Positions 23,886 to 34,201 of a DNA stretch of 64,000 nt are shown piece after piece. The translations under genes and the position numbers were made by a program. The notes beneath the pieces are model-generated. The model was not told where the DNA came from. It was given only the letters and a program-made list of their open reading frames with translations, and made no database searches. The DNA lies in NCBI GenBank assembly GCA_950295325.1, contig OX485805.1, forward strand, positions 20,693,501 through 20,757,500. The letters are read 5' to 3'. Source of the stretch: Polytrichum commune. Taxonomy: Eukaryota; Streptophyta; Polytrichopsida; Polytrichales; Polytrichaceae. Every line of letters starts with the position of its first letter. The first letter of the stretch is position 1.

Positions 23886-24341
23886 TTTTGTCTAATTAGT
23901 GTGGGTTACCATTTGGAGGTACGCATGGCTATAACATTTTACCGAGCGTATCATTATTTTGACCCAAACGACATAAGTTGTTAGCACACACACCCAAGAA
24001 CCATGGTGTGACTGAGTTGGTGAAAAAGGATAATGTCGGCGAAAAGATATCGCAACTTGTAACCCCGAACGATAACCCACACTAATTCGACAAAACACCA
24101 TTATCCTTTTTTACCATTATCCATTATTATGTTTTGTCGAATTAGTGTGGGTTGCCGTTCGGGGTTACGTGTTGCGATATCTTTTCGCCGACATTATCCT
24201 TTTTCACCAACTGAGTCACACCATGGTTCTTGGGTGTGTGTGCTAACAACTTATGTCGTTTGGGTCAAAATAATGATACGCTCGGTAAAATGTTATAGCC
24301 ATGCGTACCTCCAAATGATAACCCACACTAATTAGACAAAA
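23886..24341. mobile_element. 456-bp hairpin: two head-to-head copies of a TIR element
   Basis: The arm at about 23886-24100 and the arm at about 24130-24341 are near-identical complements, around a loop rich in CCATTATCC. Each arm itself starts and ends with TTTTGTCTAATTAGTGTGGG-type sequence and its complement. Each arm is therefore a roughly 210-bp MITE, and the whole is an inverted dimer. Small differences (TTTGGAGGTACG against GTTCGGGGTTACG) mark the inner and outer ends. No coding potential. If transcribed it would make a long double-stranded RNA stem. Confidence 0.8.
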
Positions 24342-27300
24342 TAGTCGGTGCCATCGTCGTCGGTGGTTCATTGGCCGACTCCTCCCCTTCCCTTTCCTTT
24401 CCTTTTCCTTTTCCTCAAGGTGAATCCTCCCCTTGGGGGCGGGCGTTGATGGCGTTGTCACCTTGCAGGAGGCGAGGTAAGTAAGGGGAATGCAATGATG
24501 TGAGCCCCACTAATTCCATGTTCTGGGCACATGGAAGAATATTGGTGGGACGTTGAGGCACATTCGGGAAGCCACGCTTTACTTTGTAATCTTCAATGAG
24601 GCTGGGGTCATGTGGGAATCTGGACAGGCCATGCCAGCGGTGCCTGTGTGGCCTCTTTGGGGTTAAGTTAGGTGAGCGGATTTAAAGGCCCGGGAGTGGA
24701 AGCGCTTTGATTTGCACCACCAGCAGTGTGCCAATCTACTCCAAGAAGCCGCTTGGGCAGTGCCTAATAAGCTCTGTGCGGCTCTTATTCGGGCTCCCGT
24801 TTCCCATCATGCTCCTCAACTTTATCGCGCTTGCACTAGCAACTCCGGTATGATGATCAAAGCATCGACAATTGGATTGCTCAACTGAATGTAGAGGTCC
24901 TCCCTATAGCTACTGTGTTTCATTGTCGGGTGTGGAGATTCGGCGGGAAAGCAAGGCTACATTAGCGTTGCTTTCCATTTTACCCACAAATCTTGGATTT
25001 GGAACCTAGCGGTACTAAGGTAGCTCTATTATGGGGTTTTATTTGATCTTGGAACCTAGTGTAAACCCCACCATAGGCGTGAGTCATTGCCGTGGTCACT
25101 AAGGGTAATCATAAAAGGATAACTTAGTATAATAAGGGATTGTTTAAATGATCGCGTAGATTGTTTAAAACAACCATATAGACATGTCACACGGTCACAA
25201 GGCCTTCCAAATTTAGTTTTTTCATCACACACATGAAGAGGATCAAGGTATCAAGTTGTCTTCCTCTTTCTCCCATACATTTCAACTTACAACTAGAATT
25301 GTTCAAACTCTGACAGGTTATGTGAGCATACGGTGCATCTCCATGGTCATTTAAACCGGTGTGTGGTTGACGTGACAATCCCCTGAATCAATCACTAAGG
25401 CACCATGTGCACCTCACGTGGTCCTTATGTTGAACACTTAGATTTGAGTGGTATGTGACAAGGTTTGTAGTTAAGAACATTGGACACTCAAAAAACACAT
25501 GTTACAGTGAGATTGGACTATGTGCTCCAAATATAAATGTAATAAGGAGAGCCTATGTGATCATCCCAAGAGAAAAATATTATTTGCTTCGACATACTAT
25601 AATCTCAACTTCGAATTTGAAACTTGAGATGATATATTTATGTGGATTGTTATTCAACCAAGTCTCAATATAAATTTCCAATTTAACCCAACATTCAAAA
25701 TTATATGTAGAGTCACATATATGTTCATTAAATTCTTTGGTGTCATGGCCCTTTAATGTCATGGTTGAGCTTTGACCTGGTCCCCTTCAAATACGACTCC
25801 TTTATGGGATTATGATGGTCCTAGTTGTATTTGTACCTCATTTGCAATGAATACTTATTTCGTTCTTTTAATAAATAAACAACTCAAGAGAGAAAAAACA
25901 ATTCTCGATCTATTGAAAGTGCCCACAACACGATCACACACCATACGAGAGATCTTCTCCACATGGAACAATGACACATGTTGCAAATTGTCCATGAGGA
26001 CTCCTTGTGAAAAAAACATTCAAATAACTAAACAAATGGTTAGCCAATCATCCATCACAACTCCTCGGGCATGCATACTTTTGAAGTTGTGACGGACGGT
26101 TGGTAACATTGTTCATTCATGTTATATGCATATGTTGTTATTTGTCTCGTTGAGAGGTGCATCATTGAACAAGTCGCAACAATACTTACCTTACATACAA
26201 TTTATTTTTCCCCGTCGCAAGTTGACCCTCCAAACATGCCATGTGAATTTTAGGTGTATTATATTTACTAATCCATCCTTGTAACCATGAGATTGTTTGA
26301 GTTCATGTAACAATGATGGTATGGAGGTTAACATGTGGTAAGGGGGGAGGGCAATAGCACAAGGCATGTTTCTATCTTTGATTTCCTAACCAACGGAGTG
26401 ATAGTAGAAAATAAATCCCTAGAGGTTGATTGCTCATTCATCTAATATAGCAATATCTGAATTCTACAATCCTTCTAGAAATGTGTACATGCTTTGATTG
26501 TAAGAAATGGAATTGATAATTGTGCTAATTCTAGATGGGGGTGCAATTGATATTAAAACTAAGAACTGTAATAAATTTCTTTGATCACCTCCGTACGACA
26601 TCCTGAGACTCGTAATGGGTCTCTTGAATCTTCAAGGGTTGAAATGTTTGAACCAAAAAAAACTTGGGACGTCCTCTTCACCCAACTTGGAATTCATAGC
26701 ATTTATCCAAAAACTCATTCATTGTGGATGAAGTAAAAACAACCTACATGCTGGCAATCAACTTCTTCCAAATAAATAAATAAATAACCAACGTCGGGCA
26801 ATCCAACATGAATTTGAGCCCGTTGGCCCTACCATGCTCAAGAATCCTCTTGGTGCAGGGTGGGGTTTACTGCCTACCTTGTGGTGGGTGGGCTCTTGGC
26901 TTCCTACCTACATAACTAGTTTTATTTTCCATCAAGAAGATAGAAGATTTTACAGTGGGAATCAAACCGCCAACCACTCCATTAAAAAATAGGTACCTCT
27001 CCACTATCACCCGATGTTTAGGGTCACTTTGCTAATTTGAAATCTTTGATGTTATCTCTGAGATCAAACCGCCTTAAATAATAAATATCAATTCCCCAAC
27101 TTTGCGTTCTCACCTTCCTAATTAGGGTAATTGCATGAATCAATTTATCCTTACAAAGTTGGGCGACACTTGGTTGCATGCCTCACTAGAAGGATCATGT
27201 AGAATTTGCATTGAACATTACTAACATCCTTAACGTGTTTATGTGATTTGAGTAAGAGCACATATACACGAGAGCCATAGGCCATGCCTCTTGAGAATCC

Positions 27301-27743
27301 TTGAATTCCTCATTGGCTGAGAGTATCACATGTCTTCACTTTAGGTTTACATGAGGGTAGTTTGGACCACAACACATAACATCTTTAGTGGATGAATAAT
27401 CTACATGGAGTCCCACGTGGCAAGTATGGATAATGTTAGTCGGGATTGTAGGGATTTTTTCAGGACAACTCTTGAAAGGTAGGCTTGACGAAATTTGAGG
27501 TAGGAGTTTGGTTTTACACTAAGGGGTTATGCCCTCCAAAAGACTTTGGGCTATAGTTTATGGACCTCTATGTGGTCTCATCCCAAAAGTGGGGTACCAT
27601 GGGCTAATGCCTTTGGTGTAAACATGCCCTAAGTAAAGCAAAGTCCCGGAAGCACAAATTGACCAAATACAACATAATTTTTTATAAAATGACTTATATA
27701 GGCATTCTTAAAGATTGGATGTGCAACATAGGATCCGCTACCC
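24342..27743. other. no gene recognised
   Basis: AT-rich intergenic sequence. A family L copy lies inverted at about 25445-25565 (GGACTATGTGCTCCAAATAT). A plus-strand frame at 25772-26092 has no recognisable domain, and no splice partners were seen. Repeats of TAAA occur near 26774. Confidence 0.55.
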
Positions 27744-27745
27744 CC

Positions 27746-27773
<28 letters not shown>
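27746..27773. repeat. (GA)n microsatellite
   Basis: Perfect GA run next to the family A MITE. It produces the Ser-Leu run in the minus-strand frame at 27629-27817, which is not a gene. Confidence 0.9.
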
Positions 27774-27776
<3 letters not shown>

Positions 27777-27801
27777 AAAAGTCCATTCACCCGACCACTT
27801 A

Positions 27802-28535
27802 GGGCCACTTCACACATGAGCCAAGAGCTGTGATCATGAAGTTGTGAGAGCCCAAAAGAAAGTGTCCAAAAACCGTTCCAAAGACACTTCCAAAATCATG
27901 TTGTGTGGTCGTGGGCCCTCAACTATAGTGTGAAGCCATATGTGACCGAACCCTTAACCAAATGCTATTTCAATGAATTTCTATTCATGCGGGGTCCTCG
28001 CACATGAAAAGTCCATTCACCCGACCACTTAGGGCCACTTCACACATGAGCCAAGGGCTGTGATCATGAAGTTGTGAAAGCCCAAAAGAAAGTGTCCAAA
28101 AACCGTTCCAAAGACACTTCCAAAATCATGTCGTGTGGTCATGGGCCCTCAACTATAGTGTGAAGCCATATGTGACCGAACCCTTAACCAAATGTTATTT
28201 CAATGAATTTTTATTCATGCGGGGTCCTCGCACATGATAAAATAGAATAAATCAACGGTTGCGAGATTTCAGAGTATATGGTCTCCTAGTTTTGTGTTGG
28301 GTCCACCTCCAAAAAGTAGTTTTGAGAATTAATCCAAGTGACCATGTACCATGATCCATTCGATGCCATGTAGGAATCCATGTAGACTTTACATCTATCT
28401 TGCATTTGCTTACTCCGGTGGTCCCTCAAGCCTAGTGTGAAGCGAGCCACCTGGACCATCTCCGCCTTTTCCACCAATGACAGTGCTTGAAGTGCAATGG
28501 TGCACAGGCCCTCAGTCTCATGTGTGAAGTGGTCC
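27802..28535. mobile_element. Tourist/PIF-like MITE (family A) with a 230-bp tandem duplication
   Basis: Left end GGGCCACTTCACACATGAGC occurs twice, at 27802 and 28032. Right end TCATGTGTGAAGTGGTCC is followed by TTA, matching the TTA before both left ends. The duplicated unit is 230 bp and nearly identical. It includes about 22 bp of host flank (GTCCATTCACCCGACCACTT), so the duplication happened after insertion and is recent. Interior otherwise as in the 9234 copy. Confidence 0.8.
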
Positions 28536-28538
28536 TTA

Positions 28539-30529
28539 TCGTCACCCGATTCATAAGTATGGTTGAAGGGTTGTGTTTGTATCTAAATTTGAGGTTTTAT
28601 CACAACAACACCTAGTTAGAGTTGTTCTCACGTCCCCACAATGAAATACAAATGGAATAGACCAAACCTCATGGAAGTAACTATTAAGAGCACCGGTATC
28701 TGGATACGGGTGTTACTTTTATTGGCTATGTCTGTAGGACAGAGACTATGCATCAACTTTTTCGTTTCAAGAGCAAATTTCCTAACCACTTTGTGTTCAC
28801 ACTTGAACATTACTTGTTCTTGTTATTTTTTGTCCACTTTATTTAATGTGGATGTTAACTATAGTTTATATAAGTGCTCCCTAAAATGCATTGAGAGAAA
28901 TCTAGTTAACTATAGTTATTTCGGTAGTTCTTGATTATTTATTTTAAAAATTTCATGTGATAAATGAGTAGCTTCAATCCCTGACCCGTATTTGAGAAGA
29001 AGGTGCACAAAATCCAAGAAAGGTTTGGTGTAGTGAATAGCCATGAATTGGCATGAGCAAAGTGGATAACTACAATTGTAGTCTTTCATAATAAAGAACA
29101 TAGCCTCACGGTTCTACCGTTTTCTTGTTTATGAACCATCAAGAGTTGTGAGAAACCAACATTTGTATTTCCAGTGGCCGTAATGGTGGTGATTTTCATA
29201 AGGTTTTTGTGACATGGATTGTGATGTAATGTGAGGATCTTGAAACATAATCCACACAACACCCCTAACTACACCAAATAGTCTTATTGTTGCGGGCCAT
29301 AGCGATTTTTTAGGGCCCATGCTATTTTCAATAATGAGAAATAATGTGGGTCACAATAATTATTTTTCTAGAAAATTAGTACATGTGATTGTTTTTGTTG
29401 GTCAGAAGTCTTCATGAAGACTTGGGGAAGACCCCAAGGTCTTGAACCCTTGTTAATTCCACCTTGATTAGAAAATTAGTGTGGCCCATGCTAATTGTTT
29501 CCATGTTCATTTTTCACCCACAATAACATGACTATTTAGTGCAGTGGATTATTCTTCTTGCTCTTTACATTAGGGTTAGGGCTTGTTGTACACGGGTTCC
29601 ATGTTTCAAACCCACTAGACACTTGGGCTCCACCCTTGTGCCTACTACATACATGGGCTTCTAACATGGAACCCACTCAAGGCATACCCTTACCTTGCAC
29701 ATAGTAGGCTTGTCTACCGTAATCATCGCAAGGTACGCATGCCTAATTGAGTTGCTTGTTTACATTTTTGAGTGGTACTTGGTTAGATGTGGATCAAAGA
29801 ACGTATACCAAAAAGACATGTATTTAAAAATTGTTAATTATTATAGACTTAAATTAACAAACTAGTGAGGAAAGGGGGAGGAGAGGGGGGAGGGGGGGGG
29901 GGCAGGGAGTATGGTAGGCAAACCCATTTTTGATGTCCCCCACCTTAATACATAGAGTCCCCTAAAGCCATGAAGCTCCACACATGTAGCCATCTTTTTA
30001 CAGCACGATGACAAAAGCTGTGAAGTTTCACACATGTCACCGTCACATTCGGCGTCATGGGAAAAGTAATGGTCAAAGGGCATGGCTTTGGGCGCCTTGG
30101 AAAGGGCATTGATTGTACTCGAGCTTCTTACCTCCTAGTTATCGAAAGCATGTCGATCTATGTTGCGTAATACGGGTTAGGAGAGAATCTTGCCTTTGGA
30201 CAATCACGATAATTTCAAAACTTGGGGATAAATCATGTTTTGTTTGTTTGTTGAGCTATCGATACCAGTCCCCGGAGTTGTGGAAACTCACTCCAGTTCC
30301 ACACTTATACTAAACTTATACAAAATTGCTTACAAATAACAAAATTAGGCTTGTCTACCAAATATGATTGGGATCCAAGAATCATTTGCTATGGGCACGA
30401 TTTGGATTTGGTAATCATCTTGCACTACTTGCGTGTTTCATGTCCATGGAGAAGTGTCCTCGATAGTTCCTGCTGGTTACCTTAGCCCAATTGACTCCTC
30501 TTGCCCTTATTTTAGGTACCGTGATTTAA
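28539..30529. other. no gene recognised
   Basis: AT-rich sequence with short open frames (for example 28641-28934) lacking domains. A G-rich tract lies at about 29870-29905. Nothing is supported before the GC-rich leader region that begins near 30,530. Confidence 0.55.
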
Positions 30530-31887
30530 TTACCACATCAACCAGCACACTTGCACGCGGCTGGTGAGGTGAAGGAACGAAGGAACGAAAGGCGACGGTG
30601 TGCGAGACGGCGGCGTTCGTTGGGTGGTTTGTTCGTCGTCGGCGGCAGGCAAGGCAGCCACTTGCCCGCCCTCCCTTCCGCGCGGCTGGCGCATGCAGGC
30701 AGGCAGGCAGGCAAAGCAAACGCAAGGCAGGCGCCACCCTCGCTCCCTCGCTCGCTCGCTCGCTGCCTGCCTCCTGCCCCTGCTCCTGCTCCGCCTCATG
30801 AGCGTCGCTGGCTTGCTCGCTCTGAGCTTTGCGCATTCCCCATGCCCCTCCTCCAAAAGCAACTCCAGCCTCCTCAGCCCCTACTACTTATTTCACATTC
30901 CCTTGCAAAAAATCCGTCATCCACTTCCCCTCCCCTACCCCACTACTCCCACTCCTACTTTTCATTCCATTTCACACCACCACGAACTACCCAAACCACC
31001 AACTCGCTTACAGCTTAGAAGCCAAGACAACCCAAGAAGAAGAAAAAGGCGTCTGCTAAGTTCGGAGTTAGTGTGTGTGAGAGAGAGAGGGAGCAGGAGC
31101 AGAGTTGGTTTGTTTCGGCGCGGTTTTGGAGAAGTTTGGGTCCCGGGGGGTTGGTTGGTTGGTGAATATTTTTTCTGGAGTGGTGCAGTTGGAAGGATTT
31201 CCTACATACAGGAAGGAGAAGCCTATTTGCTACAAGGGTTGCCTGTGGACTTTGAAGGGTTCTCATCTATAGGGATACTCCTCGTACCTTTTCTGCGAGC
31301 TATCTACTTTTTCTTCTCCGGAGACGTGGTGCAGGCACAGACAGGCAGATAGAATATAACTCTTCTGGGTTGGCGGCGGCGGCAGCAGCAGCAGGAGGAG
31401 GAGGAGGCTTTCCTTCCTTGCTTCTTTCCTTCTTATTTTCTATTATTGAGGAGCCTCGTTCTTCTTCTTCCTTCTTCTTTATTAGTCCATAGGCTTGAGG
31501 GTTCCCCGTTGGCAATTTGTCGAAGGAGACCGATTCTCATACTTCGACCATCGTTGACCTCTCGTTGGAGGTGTTTAAAGACATTTGGTGCACGACACCA
31601 ATGGGCGTGTGGAGAAGTGGAAAATACTGAACCAGCAGGAGTTCGCTTGTTTGTGTTTCCTTTCCTGCTGCCGATCTTTTGCAGCTTCGTTGAAGAAGAC
31701 CAAGAAGGAGTTGTGTGCGTTTGTGTGTTTGGGGTGTGGTCTTTCCGCTGCAGTTATTAGCCCTTGGGATACAAGGAAAGAAGTGGCTATCGGTGATAGC
31801 TAGATAGATAGGTGGCACTCACAGTGTACAATTGGATCGAAGCAGGAGCATCAACCATTCAACACAAGGGCAAATGTAACCAACAAG
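30530..31887 (+). promoter_or_regulatory. GC-rich promoter / 5' leader region of the bHLH gene
   Basis: Base composition changes sharply here: GC- and CpG-rich with runs of GCAGGCAGGCAGG, CTCGCTCGCTCG and CGGCGGCGGCAGCAG, then CT-rich stretches. This is the pattern of plant promoters and long 5' leaders. Overlapping open frames on both strands, the longest 250 codons at 30600-31352, look compositional and have no domain. A strong donor-like CAAG/GTAGGT at 31887 and acceptor TTGCAG at 32586 suggest a leader intron. Transcription start unknown. Confidence 0.45.
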
Positions 31888-32586
31888 GTAGGTATGCCGA
31901 AAGTGCTCATGAGTCTCTCCTAGAAACCAGCCATGAGTCCAGGTTCGTTTTGTCTAGGGGGGTTGTACAATGAATTTGCAATGAATCGACACTACTGTTC
32001 CGTTCCGTTCCCTTCCCTCGCCTGCCCGCTTCGTAGCTCAATTGTAGCCTCCTGCTGCTGCGGTTGGGTTTCCGACCAGGTGCATTCATGCATTCTTCTT
32101 GTCTGTGTCGAGGGGGGATGTACAAGAAATAGAATATTATTATTATTGCGCTTCATAGCATAGTAGTAGCGGTACGAGGTCCATTACACATGATACTGGG
32201 TCGGCTCGAGGGGAAGCCGACCTAGTCAGAAAGTAGCCTCTGGCACGTTGCAAACTCAAAGACCGTGGGTAAACCATGACTTGGGTGAAGAATTCACTGA
32301 GTGAGTATTTTTCTTTTTCTTTTCCTTCTTTTCTTTTCTTTTTCTCCACTCAAGGTCATTCCGAAGTGTGTCAACCGAAGGGGCTCGGATGGTACCGTAT
32401 AAATTGTTGAATTATTTATTGTGAAGACCCTATAGTGATGATGATGGTGATGGTGTTCGGTGATGAGTTTGGGGGTTAAGTCAGCTGGTCGAATGGGCTG
32501 ACATTGTGTAAACTGCATGTGGATTGTGGCATACAATGTGATATAGGTACTTACGATATGGTGGTGGTTGACAAATCTACTTGCAG
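31888..32586 (+). other. candidate 5' UTR intron of the bHLH gene
   Basis: Bounded by CAACAAG/GTAGGTATG and CTACTTGCAG/ATTAGG. It would bring the GC-rich leader next to the 142-nt segment before the start codon. Inferred from consensus only. Confidence 0.35.
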
Positions 32587-32686
32587 ATTAGGAAAAGAAG
32601 TAGAATTATGATCGAAGACTGAAGATTGGGAAATTGGTTAGAACCCGAGTTTTCCCCATTGGATTCCATTGGCAGCATTCTGAAAA

Positions 32687-32713
32687 CATATATATATATA
32701 TATATATATATAT
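32687..32713. repeat. (TA)n microsatellite just before the bHLH start codon
   Basis: About 13 TA units end 15 nt before the ATG. If transcription starts upstream, this tract lies in the 5' leader, where length variation could affect the message. Confidence 0.85.
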
Positions 32714-32728
32714 CTCCGGTATTCTCAA

Positions 32729-34201
32729 ATGGCGTTGAGTGTGAGCCTCCACAATGAAGCAGCTGTCGAACTCTTCGATCTTACAGATCAGGAGTACTTG
32801 TCCGATGTGACAAGCACAGGAGAAAGTGACCAGGAGGATTTCGCTTCCGTTCCAAGAGCGTTCGAGCAAGTTGTACCCCGCAACTTGAAGCGAACCTACG
32901 GAGTCTTGGTGGACAGTAGTAGTTTGGTGCCGGAACGGCGCTTGCGAACTAGGGTCGATGAGCAGTTAGAGCTTTTGCGTGCCATTTTACCAAATTCTTG
33001 CACAGTGAGTACAAAATCAACCACAACATCCTCCTAGTATGATGGTGATGTTTTTTGATATGTTGCATTTGCACTATCCTCTCGTCAACCATTATTATGT
33101 CAATGGCTACGTTAGAAGCTATCCTTTCAAGATATCCTAATGACAATGGGATGTTTCTCTCTTTCTGGCTTGGCAGGATGAGAAGGCGTCCATTCTTAGA
33201 GACACTTATGAGTACATAGAGAAGTTGCAAAGACAAGTGAACGATCTGCATTACGAGCTTGACACTGATTCTTGCACAGACGTGAGCGATGAGTCCTCGT
33301 CTGACAGACTCTCGGACTTCACTTCCTCCTCACAAGCAAGCCTCGACAGCCAGTGTGATCACTCTCAACCAACGGTAGGGTTTCTTAATCTTTTTTTTTT
33401 GTAATAGCTCTTTGATGTTGCGATGTTGTGCAGTTGTGCAGTAAGCTTTTTCTCTGGGTTATGACGGTGATGATGACACCGGTATTCATTCGTTGCTGTT
33501 GGTCTTTATACTGACTTGGAAAGATCTGGTGGGAATAGATTGAGGTCGCATGGACAGACGAAGGATTGGAGATCCACATTGAGTGTGAGAAACGACCAGG
33601 TCTTCTAGTGAACATCATGAAGCTACTCGAGTCGAGTGGCCTCAATGTGGAGCAAGCTAGCATAGCATGCTTTGATCATCTTGTATTTGAAGGAATTGGA
33701 TCAGAGGTATGAAATAGTTGCTTCAAATCCTGATGAAACATAGTTATGATGTTGCAATTTACTGAATGACATAACAACATGAAATCACGTGAAATCATAT
33801 TCCCATAGTTTATGTTGCTGTCACATATTGTATCACCGCGTATGTGATGATGAAATACATGAATGTGATATCATACTCCGATAGTTTATGTTGCTGTCGT
33901 GTATCGTATCATCACGAATGTGATGTATTTCGAAATCATACTCGTACAGTTTATGATGCTTTCACGTATTGTATCACTGCCAATGCAATAATGCAAAACG
34001 TGAACTTGATTCGGCTTGTGAACTTGAATTCACTCTTTTGCTAATCTGGAGTGTTGTTCGTCTTTGATATTACAGATTGAGGCAACGAGCAGTTCTCAAG
34101 AAGGAAGCAGTTTGTCTTCCTCAGTAAGTGCCGAAGGCGTGAGAGCAAGTCTGGTGTCCTTGATCACCACCACCGACAGCAGATTAGGGAGCCAACTGTA
34201 G
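32729..34201 (+). CDS. bHLH-like transcription regulator with C-terminal ACT-like domain (4 exons, 255 aa)
   Basis: Coding exons are 32729-33004, 33177-33374, 33539-33706 and 34076-34201. All introns are phase 0 with GT-AG borders (ACA/GTGAGT, GGCAG/GAT; ACG/GTAGGG, ATAG/ATT; GAG/GTATGA, ACAG/ATT). Residues 1-50 are acidic (LFDLTDQEYLSD, then ESDQEDF). A helix-loop-helix spans about residues 67-120: VDEQLELLRAILPN as helix 1, then DEKASILRDTYEYIEKLQRQ as helix 2, running into a short coiled coil. The segment before helix 1 (VPERRLRTRVDEQ) lacks the His-Glu-Arg pattern of DNA-binding bHLH proteins. A Ser/Asp-rich linker leads to an ACT-like fold in exon 3 (about 159-214: GLEIHIECEKRPGLLVNIMK, then LLESSGLNVEQASIAC). 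This layout matches the small plant group typified by Arabidopsis AT3G56220/AT2G40435, annotated as transcription regulators. Likely a nuclear dimerisation partner of other bHLH proteins rather than a direct DNA binder (inference). The ATG is the first in frame, 15 nt after a (TA)n tract. The Ser-rich tail (exon 4) ends in a stop at 34201. Confidence 0.85.
33790..33990 (+). repeat. minisatellite in bHLH intron 3
   Basis: Three tandem copies of a 65-76-bp unit: ATAGTTTATGTTGCTGTCAC plus TATTGTATCAC-type blocks at about 33805, 33881 and 33946. The unit lies wholly within intron 3 (33707-34075). Confidence 0.75.

Noticed and set aside
27629-27817. minus-strand frame with a Ser-Leu run
   Set aside because: Produced by the (GA)n microsatellite.
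30600-31352. 250-codon open frame in the GC-rich region
   Set aside because: It overlaps other long frames on both strands in a GC- and CT-biased stretch, its residues follow the simple repeats, and no domain is visible. It fits a 5' leader or promoter better.
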